46,633 bases of DNA from Chloroflexota bacterium (GTDB taxonomy: Bacteria > Chloroflexota > Dehalococcoidia > JABGRK01). Position numbers and translations under genes: made by a program. Positions 39,719 to 46,633 of this stretch are shown here, piece after piece. Below the pieces are notes generated by a model, which had not been told where the DNA came from, ran no database searches, and saw only the letters and a program-made list of their open reading frames with translations. Numbering within the stretch: position 1 is the first letter of the stretch; each line of letters starts with the position of its first letter. The DNA lies in the NCBI GenBank assembly GCA_018648325.1, contig JABGRK010000015.1, forward strand, positions 1 to 46,633. Reading direction: 5' to 3'.

Positions 39719-41086
39719 ATGGAAAACAGAGGAAAATGGGCTCCGCAATCCATGCCTTATGATGCGGCGTCAAGAAAGAATTTCAAACCGGCGGTTAAGC
39801 AATATGACGTAGCCGAAGTGCTCGACAGAGTAGGCACTTACAAAAAGGGTCGTAATGCACAACCGATACCCGATGTTACCGAAGAAAACGATATATATAA
39901 TATATTAGGTCAGCTTTTGGGGTATCCGTATTCTGCCAGGCTACGCCGTATTCTGGAGTGGCTGCTTACTCCGCTTGAAGCAGAAGTTGGTTATGTGCTC
40001 AAGGATGTCCCTCAGCAAGAGCAGTGGGTACATCTGGCCAAGTACTTCGATATGCCTGTTGCCAAGATGAAGGACGTTTTACAGTCGCTGTTCCAGAAGG
40101 GCTGCGTATTTCCTAAGGACTACAAGACATGGATGGGATTCAGGTTCCTGCCCCGTGGCCTGTATCAGCTGCACGACGGCGGTATGACTAACCCTAATAT
40201 TGAGACCAAGTACGGCCCTACCATCTTCAACCTGTGGAACGATTTTGCCATACACGATGAGGTGGAGGCGGTTATTCCATTGTATAAGAAGTTTGAAGAG
40301 GTGGGACGCGAAGCTAGTGACTATGGCAGAAGGGTTCTGCCCGCCTACGAGGCGATGTTGATGAGCCAGGATGCCGATAAGATGCAGCCCTGGGAGGATG
40401 CCAGAGCTATCATCGATTCAATGGACGTTTTAGCGCTGGCACCGTGTTCCTGCCGCAAGCGTGTATCCGGCGGTGGTATGACCTGCAAACGTACACAGTC
40501 GCAGGTATGCCTTAACTTCAACAAGGCGGCTATCGGCGTGTTGCACAAGCACGGACGCGAGATAACCAAGGCAGAGGCCATGCAGGTAGTACGACAGGCC
40601 AACCGTGACGGATTGGTACATTCCATGGAGCACTTCCAGACGGTAACACCGCATCTGCTTTGTGCCTGCTGCGATTGCTGCTGTCACCACTGGGGTCCCA
40701 AGACTCAGGCGGGATGGAAGCCGGAGTACCGCTTCCGCAAGTCTCGTTGGGAAGCAGTGATCTTTCAGGGTGCATGCGATGGCTGTGCTGAGGTCAAAGA
40801 TGGACCGAAGTGCATGAGCATATGCCATTTCAATGCCATAGATATGCGTGAGACACAGAAATTCGATGAGACCAATATGCCCGAGCCGTGGGCCGGCCTC
40901 ATCCAGAACGTAAAGGCCTACGTTGATCCGGATCTATGCTGGGGATGCCTCAGTTGCGTACTGGTATGCCCTTCTTCGGCCATCCATGCCGAGTGTATGA
41001 GGGATGAGGACTGGGTGCCGGCACAGAGAACTGCAAAGCAGCCGAAGCGCATAGATGGCGTGGATGATGCTCTGCATACAGACTAA
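39719..41086 (+). CDS. Cys-rich double-ferredoxin protein with winged-helix-like N-terminus
   Basis: A 455-residue protein. Residues ~60-130 look like a helix-turn-helix or winged domain (LTPLEAEVGYVLKD, VAKMKDVLQSLFQKG). Residues 243-322 carry the C-x-C-R ... C-x-CC-x-CCC module also found in the protein at 17631-18182. Residues 353-420 hold ferredoxin-like motifs C353/C356/C365/C369 and C407/C410/C413/C417 (CWGCLSCVLVCPSS). So at least three cluster sites are likely. It could be an electron-transfer partner of AOR-2 or of the molybdopterin enzyme, possibly with sensing ability. GGGAGG precedes the ATG; a terminator follows. Confidence 0.85.
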   Translation: MENRGKWAPQSMPYDAASRKNFKPAVKQYDVAEVLDRVGTYKKGRNAQPIPDVTEENDIYNILGQLLGYPYSARLRRILEWLLTPLEAEVGYVLKDVPQQEQWVHLAKYFDMPVAKMKDVLQSLFQKGCVFPKDYKTWMGFRFLPRGLYQLHDGGMTNPNIETKYGPTIFNLWNDFAIHDEVEAVIPLYKKFEEVGREASDYGRRVLPAYEAMLMSQDADKMQPWEDARAIIDSMDVLALAPCSCRKRVSGGGMTCKRTQSQVCLNFNKAAIGVLHKHGREITKAEAMQVVRQANRDGLVHSMEHFQTVTPHLLCACCDCCCHHWGPKTQAGWKPEYRFRKSRWEAVIFQGACDGCAEVKDGPKCMSICHFNAIDMRETQKFDETNMPEPWAGLIQNVKAYVDPDLCWGCLSCVLVCPSSAIHAECMRDEDWVPAQRTAKQPKRIDGVDDALHTD

Positions 41087-41117
41087 TATTTGACAATCTT
41101 GGATAGCTTGTTTATAG

Positions 41118-41146
41118 AAAGGCAGCCTTTTAAAGGCTGCCTTTTT
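41118..41146 (+). terminator. Terminator after the Cys-rich ferredoxin
   Basis: AAAGGCAGCC / GGCTGCCTTT hairpin followed by six T. Confidence 0.88.
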
Positions 41147-41173
41147 TGTGTATTGGTTTATGATAGTAATGGG

Positions 41174-41422
41174 CTATCTGGGCCTGCGCTCAACGGTTAT
41201 GATTGGCTCGGGTTGTGAGTTGTCAGGCGTTATCCTATATATGTAGTGCATGCCATCTAGCTCGGATGGATGGTGCCAGAAATCGGCCTTTTTTCTGTCG
41301 ATGTCTATGCGCTCTGCAACCCACTTAGGAACATCATCGTAAACATCTATACCGTCCTTAACGGTGCCTACATGTTCCCATTGCGTATCCTTGTTCGATT
41401 TAAAAAAATTCAGAAAGCCCAT
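41174..41422 (-). CDS. Small conserved-looking hypothetical protein
   Basis: An 82-residue soluble protein starting MGFLNFFKSNKD and containing WEHVGTVKDGIDVYDDVPKW, FWHHPSELDGMHYIYRI and a basic end. A GGGG-type ribosome-binding site precedes the ATG. It has a Trp/Tyr/His-rich middle and no Cys. It lies between the ferredoxin terminator and the tRNA-Asp terminator, so it is a single-gene unit. I do not recognise the family. Confidence 0.65.
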   Translation of the reverse strand: MGFLNFFKSNKDTQWEHVGTVKDGIDVYDDVPKWVAERIDIDRKKADFWHHPSELDGMHYIYRITPDNSQPEPIITVERRPR

Positions 41423-41480
41423 CAGGTTTCCCCTTTTATCAAGCGCATTATACCATAATCAAAACCATGTACAATGAAAA

Positions 41481-41506
41481 AAGGCTGCCATTACGGCAGC
41501 CTTTTT
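41481..41506. terminator. Terminator of tRNA-Asp (bidirectional)
   Basis: AAGGCTGCC / GGCAGCCTT stem with T-run on one side and A-run on the other; directly downstream of tRNA-Asp on the minus strand. Confidence 0.85.
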
Positions 41507-41514
41507 AGTAATCA

Positions 41515-41591
41515 TGGCGACCCCGAGGGGATTCGAACCCCCGATCTCCAGCGTGACAGGCTGGCATGTTAGGCCGCTACACCACGGGGCC
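41515..41591 (-). tRNA. tRNA-Asp (GTC), CCA encoded
   Basis: The minus strand folds as a full cloverleaf: acceptor GGCCCCG paired with CGGGGTC, anticodon loop CTGTCAC with anticodon GTC flanked by stem GCCAGC/GCTGG, T loop TTCGAAT, discriminator G and encoded CCA at 41515-41517. Mature length without CCA is 74 nt. Confidence 0.97.
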
Positions 41592-41609
41592 ATGTATCTA
41601 AGTCCCTTA

Positions 41610-41639
41610 ATTTTATGCTTCCTGAGTGCATACTGTCAA
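41610..41639 (-). promoter_or_regulatory. Promoter of tRNA-Asp
   Basis: Minus strand: TTGACA (plus-strand TGTCAA 41634-41639), 18 bp spacer, TAAAAT (plus-strand ATTTTA 41610-41615), 18 bp from the mature 5' end. Confidence 0.8.
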
Positions 41640-41649
41640 GGATGTAAAG

Positions 41650-42105
41650 TTACTTTCGTTTACTGTCCTTGCTATCAAGCATGATGGTTACCGGGCCGTC
41701 GTTGTGGATTTCCACCTGCATATAGGCCTGAAAAACGCCGGTTTGTACTTTAAGGCCGGTTTCTTTCAGGCACGATATGTATTGATTGATCAGTTCTTCC
41801 GCTTGCTGGGGTGGTGCTGCGTCGGTGAAGCTGGGACGGCGTCCTTTGGCGGTATAGGCCATAAGTGTAAACTGGCTTACCACCAGAATTCCGCCTGATA
41901 TATCTATTGCGGATAGATTAAATTTGCCGTCGCTGTCGGCGAATATACGCAGCTGTGCTGTTTTGTCCGCCAGATAGCGTGCATCTGTTTCCCCGTCGTC
42001 TTTACCTACGCCGATCAGTGCAACCAGACCGCGGCTGATTCTCCCTGTAATATCGCCGTTTACGCTGACCGATGCTTTGTTTACTCTCTGAATCAATGCT
42101 TTCAT
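41650..42105 (-). CDS. dtd: D-aminoacyl-tRNA deacylase
   Basis: A 151-residue enzyme that removes D-amino acids and Gly from mischarged tRNA. Both family active-site motifs are seen: SQFTL and the cis-Gly-Pro NDGPVT near the end (followed by IMLDS). The N-terminal MKALIQRVNKASVSV is canonical. It lies just upstream of the tRNA-Asp promoter on the same strand. Length and motifs are normal. Confidence 0.95.
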   Translation of the reverse strand: MKALIQRVNKASVSVNGDITGRISRGLVALIGVGKDDGETDARYLADKTAQLRIFADSDGKFNLSAIDISGGILVVSQFTLMAYTAKGRRPSFTDAAPPQQAEELINQYISCLKETGLKVQTGVFQAYMQVEIHNDGPVTIMLDSKDSKRK

Positions 42106-42163
42106 ATTACATATCCGCTAAACAGTTTACTGTATAACGCTTGAAACAGGCAACATCGTTGCG

Positions 42164-42192
42164 TTGTCATTGGAACCTGTTTATGATAAAAT
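42164..42192 (+). promoter_or_regulatory. Promoter of the rpsB operon
   Basis: TTGTCA (42164-42169), 17 bp spacer, TAAAAT (42187-42192), about 105 bp before the rpsB GTG. The leader may host an S2 autoregulatory structure, but none is clearly seen. Confidence 0.7.
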
Positions 42193-42297
42193 TGATAAGT
42201 TAATCTAGAACGCTTGAGATTATTCTGCAATATTAAGTATGTTGCACTATCAGTTTAGTTACGTAAACACATCGGTAATAGAAAGGATTTAAGATTA

Positions 42298-43176
42298 GTG
42301 GCGGTTAGCATAAAGGAACTTTTAGAGGCTGGAGTACATTTTGGCCATCAGACAAGACGATGGAATCCCCGCATGAGGAGTTACATTTACACTCAGCGCA
42401 ATGGCATTCATATTATAGACCTTGAACAGACTGTGGTTTTATTACATAAGGCATATGAGTTTGTTAGAGACATAGTTGCCAGTGGTGAGGATATCCTGTT
42501 TGTGGGAACCAAAAAGCAGGCACAGGAGTCGGTACAACAGGAGGCCGATCGCTGCGGAATGTGCTATGTGAATCAAAGATGGTTGGGTGGAATGATGACC
42601 AATTTCCGTACCATCCAGACCAGGATAGATTATATGGTTCAGCTTGAGGATCGCAAGGAAAAGGGAGATTTTGAACTGCTTCCTAAAAAAGAGGCGCTTA
42701 AACTTGATGAGATGATAACTCGTCTCAACAGAAGGCTTGGCGGAGTTAAAGAGATGACCCGAATTCCCGGTGCGGTCTTTATTATCGATCCGGCCAAGGA
42801 ATCTATAGCGGTTGCCGAATGCAAAAAGATGGGTGTTCCGGTAATAGCCACTGTTGATACCGATTGTAATCCCAATGAAATAGATATGCTTGTGCCGGCA
42901 AATGATGATGCTATAAAAGCGATACGACTGCTTTGTTCCACCATGGCCAATGCAGTGCTGGAAGGTATGTCTTTAAGGAAAGAAGTGATGCAGGAGGGAG
43001 GTCCGGAAGTCTCCTATCCGGATGTTTCTTATCCTGATCCCGCTGCGGTGGAGGCAGCTGCAAAAGCTGCTGCAGAGGTTGCGGTAGAGGCTGCGCCTGT
43101 AGCGGACGTCGCCGTTGAAACTGCTGCCGAAAGTGTCGCAGAATCGATCGATAGCCCGGAAAAAGAAGAATCATAA
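42298..43176 (+). CDS. rpsB: 30S ribosomal protein S2
   Basis: A 292-residue S2 with the usual LLEAGVHFGHQTRRWNPRM start, the QRWLGGMMTNFRTI segment and the FIIDPAKESIAVAECKKMGVPVIATVDTDCNP end of the core. After residue ~240 there is an Ala/Val/Glu-rich extension (about 50 residues) not needed in most bacteria, probably disordered. GTG start with GAAAGG upstream. First gene of the classic rpsB-tsf-pyrH-frr run; tsf follows 16 bp later. Confidence 0.97.
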   Translation: MAVSIKELLEAGVHFGHQTRRWNPRMRSYIYTQRNGIHIIDLEQTVVLLHKAYEFVRDIVASGEDILFVGTKKQAQESVQQEADRCGMCYVNQRWLGGMMTNFRTIQTRIDYMVQLEDRKEKGDFELLPKKEALKLDEMITRLNRRLGGVKEMTRIPGAVFIIDPAKESIAVAECKKMGVPVIATVDTDCNPNEIDMLVPANDDAIKAIRLLCSTMANAVLEGMSLRKEVMQEGGPEVSYPDVSYPDPAAVEAAAKAAAEVAVEAAPVADVAVETAAESVAESIDSPEKEES

Positions 43177-43192
43177 AAAAGGGAGACTATTT

Positions 43193-43696
43193 GTGGAGAT
43201 TACTATAGAAGTTATAAAGACGCTTAGAGGAAAAACAGGCGCTGGAATTATGGACTGCAAAAAGGCACTTAAAGATGCGGCTGGAGACTTTGACAAGGCT
43301 TGCCAGATTATTAAAGAAAAGGGTCTTGAGACGGCAAACAAGAAGGCAAATCGTGCCACCGGTGACGGACTTGTTGAAACTTATGTGCATAACGGACGGA
43401 TAGGTGCCATGGTTGAGGTAAATTGTGAGACCGACTTTGTGGCCAAAACTGAGCAGTTTAAGGATCTGGCGCGCAATATTGCCATGCAGATAACTGCAAT
43501 GGCCCCCACGTATGTTAGTCAGGACGATGTCCCGGAGGGGCAGGATGTTGATCCCAAACAGGATTGCCTGCTTTCTCAGCCATTTGTCAGAGATGATAGT
43601 TTAACTGTTCAGGACCTCATCAATGAGGTTATAGCCAAGGTGGGCGAGAATATACAAGTTAAGAGGTTTAACAGGTACGAATTAGGCTGCTCGTAA
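43193..43696 (+). CDS. tsf: Elongation factor Ts, short form
   Basis: A 167-residue nucleotide exchange factor for EF-Tu. The N-terminal domain ([17 protein letters not shown]) and the core motif [12 protein letters not shown] are present, and the C-terminal end is [10 protein letters not shown]. It is about 115 residues shorter than the Escherichia coli protein, lacking the second core subdomain and the coiled coil, as in other short forms. The GTG at 43193 follows GGGAG; the frame is open further into rpsB but without support. It overlaps pyrH by one base (TAATG). Confidence 0.95.
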   Translation: MEITIEVIKTLRGKTGAGIMDCKKALKDAAGDFDKACQIIKEKGLETANKKANRATGDGLVETYVHNGRIGAMVEVNCETDFVAKTEQFKDLARNIAMQITAMAPTYVSQDDVPEGQDVDPKQDCLLSQPFVRDDSLTVQDLINEVIAKVGENIQVKRFNRYELGCS

Positions 43697-44415
43697 TGAA
43701 GAATAAATACAAACGAATTCTGCTCAAGCTTAGTGGCGAGGCATTGATGGGGGGCAATAAAGCCCTTGGCATCGATCCCGCCACTGTTTTTAATATAGCC
43801 GAGCAGATAAAAAGTGTAGTGGATTCGGGCACTCAGGTAGCTGTAGTGGTTGGCGGAGGCAACATATTCCGTGGCTCTACTGCTGAGGCTAACGGTATGG
43901 ATCGGGCAACCGCGGATTATGCCGGGATGCTGGCCACCATAATTAACGCACTGGCACTACAGGATGCGCTGGAAAAAACGGGTGTAGACGTAAGAACCCA
44001 ATCGGCAATAAACATACAATCCGTGGCTGAGCCGTACATACGCCGCCGTGCCATGCGGCATCTGGAGAAAAACAGGGTGGTTATTTTTGCAGCCGGTACC
44101 GGGAATCCTTATATGACTACCGACACTGCTGCATCTTTGAGGGCAATTGAGACTGAGGCCGAGGCCTTGCTTATGGCCAAAAACGGGGTTGATGGGGTAT
44201 ACGATGCAGATCCGAAGCAGAATGCGAATGCAAAAAAGTTTGAGAGACTCACTTATCTTGATGGCTTAAATCAGCGTTTGCAGATCATGGACGCCACTGC
44301 ACTTTCACTTTGTATGGATAACGATCTTCCTATAATTGTTTTCAATCTTAAGGCGGATCATGGCATTGAACGGGTGGTATCCGGTGAGGATATCGGTACC
44401 ATTGTTTCGGATTAG
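43696..44415 (+). CDS. pyrH: UMP kinase
   Basis: A 239-residue bacterial UMP kinase of the amino-acid kinase family. Motifs: [38 protein letters not shown] and [15 protein letters not shown], and the [15 protein letters not shown] uridine region. It phosphorylates UMP to UDP for RNA and cell-wall precursors. Translationally coupled to tsf by a one-base overlap. Normal length. Confidence 0.97.
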   Translation: MKNKYKRILLKLSGEALMGGNKALGIDPATVFNIAEQIKSVVDSGTQVAVVVGGGNIFRGSTAEANGMDRATADYAGMLATIINALALQDALEKTGVDVRTQSAINIQSVAEPYIRRRAMRHLEKNRVVIFAAGTGNPYMTTDTAASLRAIETEAEALLMAKNGVDGVYDADPKQNANAKKFERLTYLDGLNQRLQIMDATALSLCMDNDLPIIVFNLKADHGIERVVSGEDIGTIVSD

Positions 44416-44462
44416 CATTTCTATCTTAGCATTATCCAATTATTTTCAAAAGAGGTTTTAAA

Positions 44463-45020
44463 ATGATTGATGAGATTGAACTAGATGTAGACGACAGGAT
44501 GCAAAAGGCGGTTGAAGCCTTGAAAAAGGATCTGGCGGCTATTCGTACCGGCAGGGCAAGTTCCGGGCTGGTGGATCATGTTCAGGTTGAATATTATGGA
44601 ACTGTCTCTCCGCTCAATCAGATAGCCGGTGTTACTGTGCCTGAGGCAAGACAAATTATGATTAATCCGTGGGACAAACAGGCGCTATCGGCAATCGAAA
44701 AAGCGATTTTAAAATCGAATCTTGGCCTTACGCCATCCAACGATGGCAAGGTAATCAGGCTCACCATTCCGCAGCTAACCGAGGAACGACGCAGGGAACT
44801 GGTGAAGATGGTTGGCACACGAGTTGAGACTGGCCGGGTTGAGGTACGCAATATCAGACGTGACGGCATTGAGGAAATGCGCTCCCTTCAGAAGAACAAA
44901 CAGATATCAGAAGATGACCTAAAACGTGGGCAGGAACTGCTGCAGAAACTCACAGATAATTATGTAGCTCAGATAGCAGATATTGCTAAAATCAAAGAGG
45001 CCGAACTGATGCAGGTATAG
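44463..45020 (+). CDS. frr: Ribosome recycling factor
   Basis: A 185-residue protein with the RRF signature: MQKAVEALKKDLAAIRTGRAS, VEYYGTVSPLNQIAGVTVPEAR, and the helical C-terminal NIRRDGIEEMRSLQKNKQISEDDLKRGQ. It splits post-termination ribosomes with EF-G. AGAGG precedes the ATG. It sits between pyrH (47 bp) and uppS (10 bp), the usual order. Confidence 0.97.
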   Translation: MIDEIELDVDDRMQKAVEALKKDLAAIRTGRASSGLVDHVQVEYYGTVSPLNQIAGVTVPEARQIMINPWDKQALSAIEKAILKSNLGLTPSNDGKVIRLTIPQLTEERRRELVKMVGTRVETGRVEVRNIRRDGIEEMRSLQKNKQISEDDLKRGQELLQKLTDNYVAQIADIAKIKEAELMQV

Positions 45021-45030
45021 GGGGCGTTTG

Positions 45031-45783
45031 GTGTTTTTTTTCAGGAAAAAGCCTGACGTTTCAAAAGCGGTCCCTCCCCAAATCTCTACATATCCTGACC
45101 ATGTGGCTGTTATCATGGACGGAAACGGCAGATGGGCTCAAAAAAAGCACCTGCCCCGCATTGCGGGTCATCGTGCAGGCACCGAAAACATCCGCAGTGT
45201 GATTGAGCTTTTTGCCAGGTATAAGATAAAATACCTCACTTTGTATGCTTTTTCCACAGAGAACTGGAATCGTCCCGAGAGCGAAGTAAATGGGCTTATG
45301 GGTATTTTGATTGATGTTATCGAAAAAGAGGCTTTAAAGCTCAACGAGAACAATGTAAAAATACAGCATTTAGGCTATTTGCCGGGGCTTTCGGCTAAGC
45401 TGCAATCCAAGATAGCCAAAGCAGTCAAGCTGACCGCGAGTAACACAGGGCTTGTTCTTAGTGTGGCCTTTAATTACGGAGGGCGATCTGAGATTCTTGA
45501 GGCGGTCAGGAAGATAATTAATGATGCTATTCCGTCTGATAAAATAGATGAGGAAATGCTGGGCAACCATCTTTATACCGCAGGCACGCCGGACCCCGAT
45601 TTTATTATCCGCACTGGCGGAGAGATGCGTATGAGTAATTTTCTTGTGTGGCAGTCTGTTTACAGCGAATATTATTCAACTCCGGTTCTTTGGCCAAACT
45701 TTGACAAAAAAGAGATCGACAAGGCGCTTGTGGAATACAGCAGGCGCAAAAGGCGTTTTGGCGCCTTGGATAAAGGAAAATAA
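45031..45783 (+). CDS. uppS: Undecaprenyl diphosphate synthase
   Basis: A 250-residue cis-prenyltransferase that makes the C55 lipid carrier for cell-wall and surface glycans. Motifs: HVAVIMDGNGRWAQKKHLPRIAGHRAG with catalytic Asp, YLTLYAFSTENWNRP, VLSVAFNYGGRSEI, and PDPDFIIRTGGEMRMSNFLVWQSVYSEYY. GTG at 45031 is preferred, with GGGGG seven bases upstream; a TTG at 45028 is the alternative. Ten bases after frr and followed by cdsA after 18 bp. Confidence 0.95.
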   Translation: MFFFRKKPDVSKAVPPQISTYPDHVAVIMDGNGRWAQKKHLPRIAGHRAGTENIRSVIELFARYKIKYLTLYAFSTENWNRPESEVNGLMGILIDVIEKEALKLNENNVKIQHLGYLPGLSAKLQSKIAKAVKLTASNTGLVLSVAFNYGGRSEILEAVRKIINDAIPSDKIDEEMLGNHLYTAGTPDPDFIIRTGGEMRMSNFLVWQSVYSEYYSTPVLWPNFDKKEIDKALVEYSRRKRRFGALDKGK

Positions 45784-45801
45784 GACCCGGGAGAAGACTA
45801 T

Positions 45802-46633
45802 ATGCTCCGAGCAAGGGTCATAAGCGCCCTAGTACTTATCCCCATTCTGATTTGCACGATATGGTTTGCTCCGTATTGGCTTTATGCTGCCCTGTTCGGC
45901 GCAGTGATTCTGCTTGGGGTTTATGAGTTCTACAAGGTTGTCAGGTCCATAGGCGTTCATCCTTATGTTACGGTTGGGCTGATTATTACCGCTCTGTTTG
46001 TTTTTTATGCGTATTTTAGCAGTCATCCCAGTTTAACCACCTTTCCCAATATTCTTCCTTCTCTGGGGGCTGTTGTGGCACTGACTGGTTATTTTGCTTA
46101 TTATCTGCACCGATTCACTAAACGGCCCGGCGCTATTACTGTTGCAAAATGGCTGTGGACGGTTGCCGGAGTTATATACGTAGGCTGGCTTGGCAGTCAT
46201 TTTATCGCACTAAGAGGTGTTGGTGGCGTTGACGGATGGGATGTTGGTCGCAGGTGGATTATTATTGCACTTTTTGCTACGTTTGCCGCCGATACGTTTG
46301 CTTATATGATCGGTCGGTTATGGGGCAGGCATAAGATGGCACCGCGCATTAGCCCGGGCAAGACGTGGGAGGGAGCGGCCGGTGGATTTGCAGGAGGCCT
46401 TGGTGCAACTGTGCTGCTGGCATATATTCTTAGCATCAGTGTTACTTGGCAGTTGATTTTGTTGGGTTGTTTAATCCCTGTATTTGCCATATTGGGCGAT
46501 CTGACGGAGTCCAAGTTTAAACGCAGCACCGGTGTTAAGGATGCGGGCAGTATTATACCCGGTCATGGCGGAATTCTGGACCGACTTGATAGCATTTTAT
46601 TTGTTGTGGTTGTAGTATACTATTACGTGTTAT
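45802..46633 (+). CDS. cdsA: Phosphatidate cytidylyltransferase, 3' end beyond the window
   Basis: From ATG at 45802, an uninterrupted frame of 277 residues runs to the right edge. It has about eight membrane helices and the family C-terminal signature: SPGKTWEGAAGG, ILGDLTESKFKRSTGVKDAGSIIPGHGGILDRLDS. Only a few last residues are missing. CdsA makes CDP-diacylglycerol from phosphatidate and CTP. It closes the frr-uppS-cdsA order. A GGGAG site is upstream of the ATG. Confidence 0.95.
   Translation, partial: MLRARVISALVLIPILICTIWFAPYWLYAALFGAVILLGVYEFYKVVRSIGVHPYVTVGLIITALFVFYAYFSSHPSLTTFPNILPSLGAVVALTGYFAYYLHRFTKRPGAITVAKWLWTVAGVIYVGWLGSHFIALRGVGGVDGWDVGRRWIIIALFATFAADTFAYMIGRLWGRHKMAPRISPGKTWEGAAGGFAGGLGATVLLAYILSISVTWQLILLGCLIPVFAILGDLTESKFKRSTGVKDAGSIIPGHGGILDRLDSILFVVVVVYYYVL

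Noticed and set aside
43070-43150. Ala/Val-rich repeats at the end of rpsB as a separate repeat element
   Set aside because: It is a low-complexity extension of S2 within a continuous frame, not a DNA repeat.
45050-45065. TCAGG-6-CCTGA hairpin at the beginning of uppS
   Set aside because: It is inside the coding frame, short, and has no T-run; taken as chance.
1-46633. CRISPR array, transposase, integrase, prophage genes or rRNA
   Set aside because: No regularly spaced repeats and no such proteins were seen in any frame I could recognise.

Overview
The window looks like a piece of chromosome from an anaerobic bacterium, most likely a Dehalococcoidia-type Chloroflexota. The basis is inference from gene content, not a search. 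It carries two tungsten-type aldehyde ferredoxin oxidoreductases (AORs), many Fe-S proteins, a ferredoxin-linked 2-oxoacid oxidoreductase subunit, a very short EF-Ts, a FabL-type enoyl-ACP reductase, a homocitrate/Re-citrate synthase-like enzyme and a huge secreted BNR-type protein like the proposed S-layer protein of Dehalococcoides. Intergenic DNA contains good sigma-70-type promoters, factor-independent terminators and a dispersed repeat.

Layout. 0-2.7 kb (minus strand): two-component genes (lone receiver, OmpR-type regulator, histidine kinase with a broken or slippery N-terminus, second receiver) and the start of an unknown small gene. 2.7-6.1 kb (minus): cyclophilin-like protein, radical SAM protein with a C-terminal helix-hairpin-helix, SEC-C protein, a trmO gene interrupted by one in-frame TGA, a GtrA-like gene lying between a fur 3' remnant and an intact fur. 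6.4-9.4 kb: pyruvate kinase (minus) divergent from a DRE-TIM condensing enzyme (plus). 9.4-11.8 kb: DUF502-like membrane protein, Fe-S protein, and a secreted caspase-like peptidase. 11.9-16.9 kb (plus): a fatty-acid operon, MaoC-type pair-plsX-acpP-fabL-fabF-fabG. 16.9-20.5 kb (minus): Cys-rich membrane protein, Cys-rich Fe-S protein, typA, NfeD-like protein. 20.9-25.3 kb (minus): 1475-residue surface protein.

25.5-41.1 kb is the accessory core. An Imm40-like immunity gene (apparently frameshifted) abuts an orphan porA. porA is divergent from a marR gene, and the shared intergenic region holds two identical GTTGC-N4-GCAAC inverted repeats exactly 31 bp apart, each overlapping the -35 of a promoter. 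marR is followed without a clear break by a MoaD-like carrier, AOR-1, a four-cluster ferredoxin, a zinc-ribbon protein, a molybdopterin oxidoreductase, an AMP-dependent acyl ligase, a small alpha/beta-barrel protein, an SDR, an FAD/NAD(P) oxidoreductase and a divergent AOR-2, then a Cys-rich double ferredoxin behind its own leader. The simplest reading is a MarR-controlled pathway taking an unidentified, possibly aromatic or cyclic, acid/aldehyde through aldehyde, acid and CoA-ester stages with electrons handled by ferredoxin; the substrate cannot be read from sequence.

41.1-46.6 kb is housekeeping: a small unknown gene, tRNA-Asp, dtd, then rpsB-tsf-pyrH-frr-uppS-cdsA, with cdsA running off the right edge.
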